Assembly (NCBI RefSeq): GCF_964204865.1 | Contig: NC_135252.1 | Location: 19,923,383-19,987,382, forward strand | Length of the DNA: 64,000 nucleotides | From: Styela clava | Taxonomy: Eukaryota > Chordata > Ascidiacea > Stolidobranchia > Styelidae | Direction: 5' to 3' | Part shown: positions 1-12,600 of the stretch, piece after piece | Layout: every line of letters starts with the position of its first letter | How positions within the stretch are numbered: the stretch's first letter is position 1 | The notes under the pieces: model-generated | Databases searched by the model: none | Seen by the model: the letters and a program-made list of their open reading frames with translations, nothing else | What the model was told of the DNA's origin: nothing | Made by a program: the position numbers and the translations under genes

Positions 1-175
1 TCTGTTATATTAATTACTAACTGATCAGTGAAATTACTATTCATTAGTAAACTATTTACAAACAAGCACCCTGATTGGCTTAGCTAAGCAAGTCACGTGA
101 TTTCAATAAAATACTCGAAAAATTAGTAAAAATTTACTAGAAAAATTAGTATATTTACTAATTTTTTTAACAGTG
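1..175. repeat. AT-rich repeat with TTAGTAAA/TTTACTAA motifs
   Basis: The first 175 bases repeat short ATTAGTAA and TTACTAAT motifs in both orientations, for example near 9-60 and 125-172. They surround a less AT-rich core with CACGTGATTT. This looks like a small foldback or MITE-like repeat whose left end may lie outside the window. No coding content is seen. Confidence 0.3.
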
Positions 176-362
176 TACGGGTCAAAAAAACCTTCGAAAA
201 ATTGCAATTACCGAAGCTAAAAGATTTTTGATGGATTGAAAATGTTGATGGCTCAGTCCATTTGTCTATCAGCCTTCAAACTTCAAGATGTGGACAAAAG
301 TATTTGCCCCTTCTTTTATAGAAATAAACGAACGATAAAACCCATCAAATTTAGGTTGTCAA
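176..362 (+). repeat. Direct repeat copy 1
   Basis: This stretch matches 1204-1363 in the same orientation. Shared landmarks in order are TACGGGTC, CTTCGAAAAATTGCAATT, CCGAAGCTAAAAG, GATGTGGACAAAAGTATTTG, TTCTTTTATAGAAATAAAC and ATCAAATT-AGGTTGTCAA. Both copies translate to a similar short peptide stretch (DVDKSICPFFYRNK) in one frame, so they may descend from a coding repeat, but each frame is short and I do not recognise the product. Copy 1 has about 25 extra bases. Confidence 0.6.
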
Positions 363-1203
363 GAACGTGGGATGATAATTTTAAGCAACGCACTCTCATG
401 TTGTATTCGTTGTTGAGAATAACACGAATTAGACTATGACAGTCAATGGCAGGTTCACTATCACAAGAAATTTAAAAACTTGCAAATGCAAAAGCGTTTT
501 ACTATCTTTGAATCTATATCCAACAAATAAAACTATGAATGAAGTTTAAAATGAGATTGTAAAATTGTTTAATTAGTACACTTTTCTACAACTCATTACA
601 GATATGCTCAACTCGCGGAAGAATATCACCGTTTGAGCTTTTGTCAAAACACAATTCACTTTTTAGTGGATGGATACACAACCTTTTTTCTCGAACTACT
701 TACTAATCAACACCCCGGATTCAAAAACGATAAATTTTGAAGGGACTTCACCAGTTAAGTCATTACGGAGGCGCATATTTTTCTTCTCCTTCCAGAATTT
801 ATTTTTTTATTAATGACCTACTGATACGTCTACTCTTGTGGCCTAAATACGCCATCGTGCCACGTTAGATATAATGGGCTGGGTATTTACTTCAATTACC
901 ACAAAATGCACGTAACTTTAACGCGTTCCCTATTCGTCGTTGTCTTGCCTTCGATATTCATCACGCGATTTATTGTTTCATGTCCGACTTGCAAACACTT
1001 ATTGATGTTACAAATATATGTTGCCTTGACATGGTACAAGAAACCCAATTGTTATATTTTATTTGTACGACAACGTTTCAGCCGTTTTGTAACTTGAAAC
1101 CACCACGATCATTGTGGCGTAACTTTAAAACCATACACTGTGTCGAAAAAACCATGGTTACGCTACAATGGCGTTGACGAAACGATGTTTTTGTTGTAGA
1201 AGT
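363..1203. other. Non-coding stretch between two direct repeat copies
   Basis: No gene is seen. Around 1108-1180 the sequence CATTGTGGCGTAAC is followed by its near-perfect inverse GTTACGCTACAATG, giving a small hairpin. Short open frames here lack coding-like composition. Confidence 0.4.
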
Positions 1204-1363
1204 TGTACGGGTCGAAAAATCTTCGAAAAATTGCAATTCCCGAAGCTAAAAGGGATTGAAAACGTTGATGACTCAGTCCAACTGCAAGATGTGGACAAAA
1301 GTATTTGCCCATTCTTTTATAGAAATAAACAAACGATAAAACTCATCAAATTAAGGTTGTCAA
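1204..1363 (+). repeat. Direct repeat copy 2
   Basis: This is the second copy of the repeat at 176-362, about 1 kb away in the same orientation. It encodes the related peptide stretch DVDKSICPFFYRNKQ. After the shared block it diverges into AATGAAATCTTCG. Confidence 0.6.
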
Positions 1364-2084
1364 TGAAATCTTCGAAAAAGTATTGAGATTTATATACAAT
1401 TCGGAACCCGTCCTTGAAAAACTAATTGAAGGGAGAAATAACTACAGCAGGTATATGTTGATTGAACCTCAGTTTTTCCGACAAGAAATCTTTGTCACAT
1501 GTAGTATGTAACTCTAGTTCAGGGGGGTTCAACATTTTTTCGGAGGTGGGACGTATAACCAACGTCAGACATCTAAGTTGGGCCACACAAAAAATTTAGC
1601 GGAACAGGCTATTGAAGAGAAGTGCGGTATCGTCTATCCCAGTGTTTACCGAATCACGGCCAGCGGGTCATTTACGACCCGCGTAACGATTTAATATGGC
1701 CCGCCGAACTCAATGGAAAGAGTTTAACCATTTTAGTTTGACCATGTTTGTACCTTTTTCGTTCTAGATACCGCAAATTGCTATGTCAATATCACAGTTT
1801 AAGAACGTGCATATTCGTAACAATTACCGGTATCTTAATTATACGTACCGGTATTAGGATTACATACGGCAGTATTTTAGTTATCACTTAGTTATCTCCC
1901 AGCCCGCGAATATTCTTCCGCTTCTAATTTTGGCTCAGGTCAATTAACTTTGGGAACCACGGAATTAGCCCTACAGTTATTGAGAAAGCACCGGGCTAAA
2001 CGGCAAAAGATTTAACGCAGCGACGAAAGCAGTATGTTAGTCAAAATATGTATTTCCAGCCACGTGTGAGGCTTTTTAAACATT
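1364..2084. other. Intergenic stretch, no gene seen
   Basis: No supported gene. At about 1519 the string CAGGGGGGTTCAACATTTTT resembles a hAT transposon terminus (CAGGGGTTCTCAA type), but no matching opposite end was found within the next kilobase. Confidence 0.3.
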
Positions 2085-3050
2085 TAGGGGAAGGTGGGGT
2101 ACGTTGGGACATGGGGCACAGTGGAAAATCAGCTATCACACTGATACTATATCCGCAATCCTGTCCGCGGCTCGATGTTCCAATCCGCCCTTCGGTGAGT
2201 TACAACGTCCCCGCGAACGGACAACGGACGGGTAGAGCGGCGCAAGCTATGGGGTGAAATTGGTTTTGGGAAGTTGAAAAAAAAATTTCACCGTTCCAGT
2301 TTTTTCTTTTTTTTAGTTTATCCTTTCCAATGAGACAAACCATCGTCTGATATTCTTTAGCGTCAGTCCACTGTAAAATATTCCTAACGTTAGCGATTGG
2401 CTGTGCCTTCCGAATTTTGCCGTGGGATGGTCTGAAAGTATTTGTTTCCTATGGGGAACAATGGACCGGGGTTCAGTGGGACATGCTCTACAGGGCACAA
2501 TTCGACAGTGTTTGATTCAATAAGTGCTTAGAGACTTAGAGATGCGTCATATTTTGTGTAATATAATGGTTTCTTTCGACCCATGGCCCAATATGGAATA
2601 TATTCGAGAATCAATAATATTATATATAAGGAAATAATCAAATTTTTTTGCAAAATGTTTTGTCAAAATATCTGAACTATTTTAGTTGAACATTGATTTT
2701 AAAAATATTAAATCTTCAAATTTGAAGTCTCCCCGTACTTTAGACGATTATGCTGATTAATTGCTTATTTTTAAGGGCATACTTCGTTGAATTTTGACAG
2801 ACTGACCCATTGTGCCCCAGGGTCTGTCCGATTGTGCCCCACAAGTGGGGTACAGTGGGACACTTGACAGACGTTTTTCAAAGCATTTTGGTAGTAAGAT
2901 GTGTGTCGCAAAGAATTTTCTTTGTTGCTGAATAAAAACTACATTTACCCCTCTATGCATTAGTCCCGCAAACTTAAGAGAATATGCAGAATTAACGGCT
3001 CAAAATATGCAAAAGAAAAAAAGTGTCCCAACCTTCCCCACTTTCCCCTA
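2085..3050. mobile_element. DNA transposon/MITE with 28-bp terminal inverted repeats
   Basis: The left end (2085-2112) begins TAGGGGAAGGTGGGG and runs to TTGGGACAT. The reverse complement of 3023-3050 begins TAGGGGAAAGTGGGG and runs to TTGGGACAC. By eye 24 of 28 positions match. The interior carries further copies of the GGGGTACAGTGGGACA motif in both orientations (around 2100-2125, 2470-2500, 2800-2870). No transposase frame is visible, so the roughly 966-bp element is probably non-autonomous. I could not settle a target-site duplication, so the superfamily is open. Confidence 0.75.
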
Positions 3051-3169
3051 CTGTCGGATTAAAATTTTAGGCTTGATGGTGAAAGTTCTTGGTGTTGACA
3101 AGCGCCACACTAAATGGCTTGGTGGCCGAGTTGTATAGCCAGATGGCCGTCTGTTGCACATCTCTGGTA

Positions 3170-4920
3170 TAGTTCGTTCATATTTAATTTTACCAGTAGC
3201 CATAATGATTTTGCATTCTATTGTGCATTCTACATTACTACTCTACTCATTCGTTTATAACTAGCTTGGACTGAAGTACTTTAGCATGTGAGAGTGTTTG
3301 TATGCGACAAAGAATGTAACAATAGCAAGCGGCTGTGCAAACAGGACTGAGTAATTAACTCTAGTGACTGTATCATATTTATCACATAAAAGCATTCACA
3401 AAACTAACAATCGCTCTGATAAGAGTTCAATTTGGTGAATAAAAAATCCGTTTGCGATTGAAACGTTTCACTATTATATTGACTGTATCAGTATCCAAGC
3501 AAGGACATATTTTTTGGCCTTAGAAGTTTATATCTTTGGGTCAAGACGTATCAAATACACAGGATTTTAAACTACAATACATTATGCAATTTGCTGAAGA
3601 ATACTTTTAAAATTATATGCTATTAAATGCCAATGCAATCTAAAAAAAACTAAATAAATAAATATTATAATCCCGCTTCCTTGAAAATTGGTAGCGTGTA
3701 TATTCCGTGAGGAAAAAAATACATCAGTGAACAATTCTGGATTGCATCCTTTAACGCTAGATTTTCTTATTGAGTACACACACACGTTCATTACAGATAT
3801 CTTAAATTATATATATTTGGTGAGGAAAGTATACATTTTTGATCTTTCAGGACCTTCCCCGAAGCCGTGACTAAACAAAAAATGCTTTTAACAAATGCTT
3901 ATGCTTATTTTGTACCTGTTTTCAAATTTGAGGCGAACTTTCTGGCACAAATCGCCTCATTTGTAATTACCAATCATCGAATTAGTCAAATTACATTTGA
4001 AACATGACTACTTAGCTTGAATCGCTTGGAATGTCAATCGACAAACAACATATAGTTTATTAGTTTACCCTCGTGATATAGCCCACTCTTCTTTAAATTA
4101 ATTGTTTATTATCTGGCTCTGATGTCGCAATTTGATATTGAAGTCTCGATTTTAAGAATAATCTGCATCAACGTCTTAAGAAGGGAAGTATAAAGCTAAT
4201 TTGATTGAACATTACAAAATGTATTAATGTTTGTTTATGGGGCCAGTCTCGCTGATTTTAAAATTGTGCGTCCTAAATTTATTCATATGTTATGACTGTT
4301 ATTACTCATACTGACCTCTGGCACCGAGTGGATAATGAGTCGACAAATTTTATCTGAATTTTATCTTTGCCATCTCAAAATAAATATAATAAAACTTCAA
4401 TTAAGTTCTAGATATTTATTTCTCCTATGAATAAAACATCTTGCAAATCACTGACTCTATCTTTTCAGAGTAAGCTCTGCTTCATTATGGACAGAGATTC
4501 GTACATAATCTGAACCTTGTTTAAAAATCTAATTAAAAGGGAAAATAAGTTAAAAGTTGATACCTCGCTCTTTTCGTCAACAAAACATTGTCATAGGCAG
4601 AATGTAACTCTATGGTAATCCTGCTTTCATGATGTCGAATTAGCATTTATAAACTGTTCGTTCATATTTCATTCACTGGTACTCATAACGGTATTGTGCT
4701 TTCAATTGAGCACCCTATACTATTACTCTGCTAATTAGCTAATACATGGTTTGGTCAGAAGTACTATAGTCTTGCATACCTTACTCGTCAAACAATGTAA
4801 CGATGACAGGCGTTTGGGCCAACAAATGTTTGTCATAATATATTTAAAATCTAGACTCGTAGACAAGAAGCAAACAATCCAGCTGACGAATTGTATTGAT
4901 TGTATAAACATCCCACAAAC
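3170..4920 (+). repeat. Left arm of large inverted duplication (IR1)
   Basis: Long stretches are the diverged reverse complement of 9690-12820. Matching landmarks are TTCGTTCATATT and ACTGAAGTACTTTAGCAT near 3174-3290, AATACACA near 3556, the block 3885-4130 against 10640-10400, the TTTTCAGAGTAAGCTCTGCTTCATT region near 4462-4490, and CGTCAAACAATGTAACGATGACAG near 4785. About 270 bases at 3610-3885 have no partner and look like an insertion. The arm itself holds two related sub-units, around 3170-3340 and 4650-4830, each with the TTCGTTCATATT and AATGTAACGATG-like motifs in direct order. No gene is supported inside. Confidence 0.7.
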
Positions 4921-6457
4921 ATATTTTGGTAGTTGAATTCTATATTTTTGTGCCATTCGGAATCAAGCACTCAGAAATCTTCAACTACGTTGAAAAATTT
5001 TATTTTATGCAACTTCTGCAGAACTTCAATAAAGTATAAACTACAATTAAATCAGCATTTTACAATTCATCTGATATAGAGATCATTAACACATATTATA
5101 AAATCCCACTTACTCAAATATTGATTGAGAGCAATCTCAGAAGAAAACTATATCAATGAATTGTCAGAATATTAAATCTTTCTGGAAGGTTAAATTGTTG
5201 GGTATACGGGCAACATACCTATATACGGGCAATATACCTATAAAGTTAATTACATACGCACAAACAGCCAATTTTTGAGAATAAATTGCCCGATCATATA
5301 TATATTTAGTTTTGATACATATTTTTTGCGATCTTGCAAATTTATTAACGCCGTTAAAAAAATCCTAGTATCTCTTATAAATTTCCAGGAAGTACAACTT
5401 GATTTAGTACTTATTAAAATATATATAAAGGATATTAGTAAATCAAAAATACATATTCATTGCCCTGCTTTATTATTAATTTAACTGTGATCTTTTTAAT
5501 CTGCGGTTGTGTTGACGGAATAAAAGCAATACTACTCAGAAAATATGATGACAATCCGTGAACACAAAAATGCGTGGTAAAGTGTCCGATTATATTTTGT
5601 TTTGATTCGCATTTTTGTGAATTCGACAAATCTGAGCTGTTCGCACAACACATACGGCAGTACTGTCCGTACCAATGTGGAGGCAGTAAAGCAAAGATGT
5701 CCTGGTACGGTAGCATCCAAAATTTTGGATTTGCAATGTCTAAAAAAGCGCTTTTAATCGGTCGGACCATCATAAAACAGAACTTATGGTGTTCTCCGTA
5801 TTATTTTTATTAAAAAAAAAATTTATTTCTCGTTGTTCGAACTCGCAAGAAACACCACTTCGGTATCTATCGAACAGTGTGCAAACTCGTGTTTTCGTCG
5901 GTGAGTTGTGAAATCCAATCATCTGATTTAAGCGCAAGTGATCTGTCGCCTGTTACCTGTTGCCAAATTTTCGAATAGTAAACTGCTATTCTAATAGTTG
6001 AATATTCGAATATTAGCCTAGCTCTACTCAGAAACCAGTGAATATTGACTCAATGGATGTTATGTGAATAAATTTGCCTTTTATGTTTTATTTAAATTCT
6101 AACGTAAATCGTGACTGATGAAGTTTCGCAAAAACGTTTGAATTTCTGTTGCGGACTCATTCAAACGCTCCGCGGACTCATTTGAGACCGCGGACTCGGG
6201 TTGGAAAACACTGGCATATATATCAAACTCAATAAGCACATACGACCATTAACGCACATTAAGTGATGTACCTACATATACAAAAGTCAACGCCATATGC
6301 ATATACAGGTAACTAATATATATACATAATCTGCAGCGAAATCATACACATTTAGGGCTGAACACATATGCATATACATCCAACTCGTAGACATATCGAG
6401 TATAGACATATGGAAACTAATGTTATATGTGCAGCATATATACAGTACAGCCAAAAA
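4921..6457. other. Spacer of IR1, outer part
   Basis: No gene is supported. A two-copy tandem (ATACGGGCAACATACCTATAT, then ATACGGGCAATATACCTATA) sits near 5209-5245. The stretch 5560-5720 has higher GC and open frames on both strands, but no recognisable domain or splice structure. CGCGGACTC motifs at about 6150-6200 end in GGAAAACACTG, which resembles a hAT end. From about 6220 to 6450 the sequence is rich in CATATAC/CATATGC, like the array at 61000-61160. Confidence 0.35.
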
Positions 6458-7410
6458 GAGTTTGTTAATATCTTAAAATTGCCACATTGTAAATGAACAT
6501 TTTTGAGATGAGAAAAGCATGGCCTCAAGATGACACTGCAATGCATTTCAATATTCTTTTTCAAATAAGGGAATTCGCCTGTGTTTGTTTTGATGCATGT
6601 TGTTCTGAAGGTTTTAGCTTAGATTATCGTAGATTCTTCTGATAGACTAAAATGTAGAGTAAAAAATAGATGCCGATATTGGTAGATTATGTAAAAAAGA
6701 GTGTGTAAAATCCCATTTTTAATTATTTGCTTTGAGAATTGCTCGTTACTATAGAATGTCAAAAACATCATTGTGCTTGTTTGTGGGTAAACACACAGCT
6801 GTTTAGAATGCTTGAGTATATTTATGAATTTAACATATAGACATCATAGATCACAGCACTTAGCAACATGCTGTACAAGCAAGAGAGAGCGTAAGCAAGC
6901 AAGGTCAAAGGTGACAAGTAAAGCATTAATAATGATGTCATAAATTCCATCTTACAAGCAGTGGTCGGCAAAGTTTTTCAAGTGAGGCCCAACAAAAAAA
7001 TTGTACGTAATGTTGGATTTATAAAACTTTTTCGTGTTTTACTGCCCATAATTGAAATTCATTGCAGGCTCACTAAATGCTCGACGGCACATATTTCACA
7101 ATATTCCTTTTACGCAAGATTCAATATCGGCACCTATCTTTTACTCTATATTTTAGTTTATTGAAATAATTTAGGATTATTAGTACGCATACCTTCAACC
7201 TAATAAGTAGTGTTCAATTGAACTCTCTTTCCAATAAGTCCAAGCTATAACCTTCAGAACAGCATGCATCAAAACAAAACACAGGTGAATTCCCTTATTT
7301 GACAAAGCATAATTAAATGCAATGCAGCGCCATCTTGAGGTCATGCTTTTTTCGTCACAAAAATGTTCATTTACACGGTGGTAATTTTGACAAGTTAACA
7401 AAACTGAAAC
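6458..7410. repeat. Element flanked by about 170-bp inverted repeats
   Basis: Bases 6458-6625 match the reverse complement of about 7225-7405. Shared blocks include GTAAATGAACATTTTTG, AAAGCATG-CCTCAAGATG, AAATAAGGGAATTC, CCTGTGTTT, TTTTGATGCATG and GTTCTGAAGGTT. The arms bracket about 600 bp that includes a hAT-like string CAGTGGTCGGCAAAG at about 6960. This looks like a foldback/MITE-type element nested in the IR1 spacer. No coding region was identified. Confidence 0.65.
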
Positions 7411-9084
7411 ACGTCATATTACTGCGCCAATTTTAATATTTTTAATTTGGCGGAATGGTATCATTAAATAAATTTAATTTGGGGACCGGCGACAAAATAT
7501 TCAAATTAATGAAACATAAAATAAATTATGATTTAGGATTCAAAGAAGCAACCAAATCGTACTTTTCATTGCAAGCCTTAGTGATGATGCTGAATAACAT
7601 GGCCCAATTTTATTGTAATTGTATATCGTAAATTACTCTTATCAATACAATGGGACAAACATAGCATCCACAAAAAGCAAAACGTTGTATACTCTCTTAT
7701 TGAAGATTTCCGCTGGTAGTGGAAAAAATTAGAAGAATAATATTACGACGACGGTATGCATCGAACACTAAAATCTGATGCTTTTTATTGTCCGGCACAA
7801 CGATGTCTATTCCCCTGCGTTCATTCTAACAACTGCTAGAATAATAAATATGCAATATTAACATACATTGACCGAATTGCTTAAAATTGACCAAGGCACA
7901 ACTAACAGGAAAGAGACAGGATACCACTGTTTGTATTTTGCAAACCATCTTTGTTTTCGTATCATCGCATCCACGACTGTATATTTTGAAATGTTTTTCA
8001 TCATTTTCTGTGAACATTACTAACATATACAAACTATAATGTGTGGAACTGTTTTCAATCCTACCGGCCATATACAACAATTGCGTCCCTTTATACTTCT
8101 ATGTTTTCATCAACTAATGATTGATGAAGTAATTGTTTAATTTATTACCGACATGGGGGAGATGGTAAATAGTGGCACGGATACATTCAAATATACATTA
8201 ATAAAATCATTCAAATTATTACAATAATTTATCAATTGTTATCTAGGCAGCTTTAGTCAAGCAGTTATAAGAATTGAATTCATATCAAATAATTCAGCAT
8301 ATAGCTCTAAAAATTAGAACTCTGCCGATGATGTAGATTCAATGTTATTTTTACTACTAAGATACAAATGCTTGCAATTAATGTTTTTAATATTATTTCA
8401 AACTTTGGTAATTCACGCCCCAATCATTTTCTTGATAAAAGAAGGGTTAAAAATGCGATAAAAATGTCTGAATTAGCTTAGTCAGTAACTAAAAAGAGCT
8501 GAAATGCAAGAATTCATATCTATGTCTCTTTTCAAAATTTATTAAATATTTAATGAAAGTTCAAAAATCGGCCAGGAAAAAAGAAATGTAATAGAATCCG
8601 ATCCTAATCCTCTAAATATTTGAATATATATATATATATATATATATAGGTATATATATATTTATAGGTTAATTTTAAACCCAAATTTAAAAATTAATAT
8701 TTAACTGATAAACACAAAACAAATTGATTATTTTCGCCGATTTATTTTATGTGCGAAATGATAAGCAACTAACCATGTAATTAAATTTTTAAATGAATGT
8801 AAGCGAAAATGAATTTTTGTCAAAACGAACGCGAAATATAATTGCATGATAATATGGAAATATGAAAATATTTGTGAGATATTTATGGACAAAATTAAAA
8901 TTTGAAGGTCATATATGCTTCCAGTGCTTCCCAATGTAGTCCGGGTGAAACAACATGGGTCCACAGCGCGACCACAGAGGGTTCACATATAAGGTGACAC
9001 GGTGACAAAACCGCCTCAATCTGAATTAAACCTAAGATTCAAGGGAAACAATAAAATATTTCAATAAACCATAGCGTTATAACT
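7411..9084. other. Spacer of IR1, inner part, with TA microsatellite
   Basis: No supported gene. A TA microsatellite lies at about 8627-8662, interrupted by AGG. The remainder is AT-rich with short random frames. GGGTCCACAGCGC near 8956 recurs near 14402 in the hsp70 intron. Confidence 0.4.
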
Positions 9085-9370
9085 ACACCAATTAAAGTGC
9101 TTTGATCATGGAATATTTGAAAGAATCGAAAGGAAAATGCAAACTTAGTATAACCAGAACCAAATGAAATGAAACGTTCCGACTTGACTAGACGAACAAG
9201 GGTCACATGCATACCTTCTTGGCATTCTAAAATTGAAAATGGTAATAATACCGAGTACACTAAAATTAGGTAGATTTATTAAGATGGCAAGGGATTTAAT
9301 GCACATATAGCTAGGTTTTGAAAAAAAAAACTAGATTACAATGCAAGATCGCAAGTGATGCATAAACGTT
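8955..9370 (+). repeat. Dispersed repeat, copy shared with hsp70 intron 3
   Basis: The region matches parts of 14400-15060 in the same orientation. Shared landmarks are GGGTCCACAGCGC, TTTAAAGTGCTTTG-TCAT, GAAATGAAACG, CGA-CAAG, AAAATTGAA-ATGGTAATAA and ACCGAGT followed by AAGTGATTTAAT-like sequence. The copies are clearly diverged. It has no visible coding capacity. Confidence 0.55.
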
Positions 9371-9689
9371 TATATGAAATAAAAATGAAAATAATGTTTT
9401 AACTCTAACTAATTGCCCTCATTCATTTTGACAAATTATTCATACGTTTTTCTCCTGATTGTACTCGCTTTTAAATTGTTAGCAAGTTGGTTTTCTTAAT
9501 AGCATGAATATGAATTCTATAATGGTGATTGAATTAGACCTTTAATATTGGTAAAGTTCTGCCACAGAGTGCATAATATAAAACTTTCAACTGTAGTTAA
9601 GAGTTCTGAGTATTTGATATATCGCTTGGCACAAGGACAAAATGCTACGACGAAGAAGATGCCGCCTTTTAAAGTCAATACATTTGTGA

Positions 9690-12600
9690 CACATTTTATT
9701 GGTACATCGATAAGTTTGTCCTATATCTGTTGAGTTGTCTGCCTGTTGTGCAGTAGTCTAGGTAATGAATATATATGACAGTACAAACACAGAGATACTG
9801 CCCTATTTACTCCGTCCTGTTGGTCCCACATCTTGTCATCGTTACATTGTTTGACGGGTAATGTATGCTAGAGTACTGCAGAACAAACCAGGTATTTAAC
9901 TAAAGAGCAGAGTAGTAGTAGAGGCAGATCAATAGAATGCATATCATACTATCATAAGTACTGGTAAAATGAAATATGAACAAACAGTTTAGAGATTATA
10001 ATTCAACATCAATGAGGCAGCTTAGAGTCACATTCTGTCTATGAGTTAGATTTTATGTCGAATCGAATTATGTATAAATCTCCATAAAAAATGAAGCAGA
10101 GCTTATTCTGAAAAGATAGAGTCAACGATTTGTATGATGACTCATTCACAAGAAAATGAATATCTAGTTTTCCGTTAAGATTGAATTAAGTTTTATTATA
10201 TTTATTCGGAGGTGACAAAGATAAAATGTAGATGAAATTCGTTAACTCCTTATCTACTAGGTGCCACAGGTCAGTTCGAGTAATATAAAATAAAATTCAG
10301 AACCACATTTTTAACCTCAGCTAGACCAGTCACTGGCCCAATTACTAGCTCCATAAACAAACATTAAAATAATTTGTAATGTTCGACGCTAAGACGCTAA
10401 TGCTGATAATCTAGACTTTAGTATTAAATAGCGCCATTACAGCTAGATAATAACCAATCATTAAAGAAGATTGGGTTATATCACAAAAGTAGACTATACC
10501 TTGTTTATCTATTGACATTCCAATTGATTCGAGCTAAGTAGCCTATTCATGTTTCAAATGTAATTTGAGTACTGATTGCTTGGTAAATACAAATGAGGAG
10601 ATTTGTGACAGAACGCTCGCCACAAATTTAAAAACGGGTACAAACTAGAGATGTACCGATACCACTTTTGTCGCCGATACCGATACCGATCCGATACCAG
10701 CTAAAAACGCCGATACCGATACCGATACGCCGATGCTACAAAAAGGCCGATATTCCGATACTGATACTATGTAATTATTACTTAATTAGGTATGCTGTGT
10801 AGGGCAGACGGGTTAAAAAAATGGTCTTTGGGCGTTGTTCATAGTACACATTATTTCAGATCGAAAAAAAATATATATCACATAATATGAAATTATTGTT
10901 TGGTATCAATATGCTGTAACTGATTAAGATACATCGTACAGTAACGCTAGTAATCTCGGTGTTCAATTAGAAAACTCATAAGCCGGGATGTACAATTTGA
11001 ATTTAATGTTAATATCGCGAGCTTCGAATATCGTTATTCGTGTTTAAAAGAATATCGAATATCACCCACACATTCTAGCGCCGCCGTCCTACGTTCAAAT
11101 TAAAAGCATTTTACAAATATTCTATTTAGTGGCTAATCGTAATCGTCGACGCAATAAGTCGTAAGTAAATATATTTTGAGACAGTCTAGGGCTAGGCGGT
11201 CAAGTCAATATATCTATAAAGAAATCGTGTAGTTAAGCAGAATTAAAATTAATACCTGTGTAGTGGGATAATTGTGTCGGAATTTAGTTTATCGATGTCG
11301 ACGGACTAAATGACACTCGTACTTGACGACAAACAGTCTATATAAACAGAATTTATACCCGTGCCAAAAGTCCATGTGCCGTTGACCCTTTCCGTGCGGT
11401 GGGCACGAATACGTACCCACGACAAAAGTCGCTAGATTGTGGCGGGTACGTTGCTGTACTCCACTGTTTTATTTAGCAATCGGTCGCAAACTGTTGGTCT
11501 AGTTTTTCCGGGTTTTAGTTTATTGATAAGAAGTCTTCTTCGAGATTAACATAAGCGACGGTAAATCTCGCTTTTGTTTAGACGGGAATTTTATTTTCGG
11601 CGGAACGAGGGAAATTTATGCAAATTTCGGTGTGTTTTTGGGTGGTAATAGAAGACATATTATCCTTTCCATCGACCAAAGTATTTTGAATTGGATCACG
11701 AAATTGCTACAGCAATATTATGCTATTGTTTGCCAACCACGAAGCGGTAACAGTAAAGGATTTAGCGAACATTTCTATTTTTTTATCACGGTTTGAAGTT
11801 TCAACTCTCAAGAAAAAAAATGCCTTCTTTCTATCCGGTTTGTGACTCAGACCACCCCTTTAAAAAAAACTTTTTTTTACTCGCCAATTGTAAGCTCTTT
11901 AAATAAGCTTTCCAACGAGCCGTCAGTGGGCAGCAGAGGATCATTAGTTTTTTGTTAGTAGATCGATTAGTTGTGGGGGTACAAATGTATAAAATCGGCG
12001 TAGCAAATACGATTATTTAATAAAAAATAAAAATCGCATGGAAAGGGTTAATAAGGAAGGACCCCAATTCCACTGTATGATTTAAAACTGGGCGCCTAGT
12101 TGCTTTTTGTTATGTGCTATGTTGATATATTTCTTCATAAAAACTATGTAATATTAAAAGTGTCAATATATAAATTTGACAGCGAAAATAGCCAAATTAG
12201 TTGAGTTAGTTTAGCTGATAAATCTAAGCCTTAATCTAACCGATACCGATACATGGCCGATACCGAAAAAATGGCCGATATTGCCGATACCGATACCGAT
12301 ACATCGGTACATCTCTAGTACAAACTAGGCTTACTAGGGTGATTTAATTAGCATTGAACACTACGTTCGGTAATATTCTCCAGTACAGTTCATAATGTCA
12401 TTGTATCTGACATATTCTGTGTATTTGGACCGCTTGGCCTAAAAATATAAATCTCCAGGACCAAACGGCTGATCTTGCTGGTACGTTGATGCATTTAATA
12501 CAATAGTGAAACATGTTAATAGCTCTCAATCAGCATAATGAACTTTTATCAGAGCAATTGTTTGCTTTGTAGATACGTTTACTTAATCAACATGGCAGTA

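Noticed and set aside
5435..5813. Overlapping open frames on both strands (112 aa minus, 79 aa plus)
   Set aside because: No domain, no splice sites of quality and no start context. The openness on both strands is probably due to local composition.
6960..6990. hAT-like end CAGTGGTCGGCAAAG
   Set aside because: No opposite terminus or 8-bp duplication was found. It lies in the middle of the inverted-repeat element 6458-7410.
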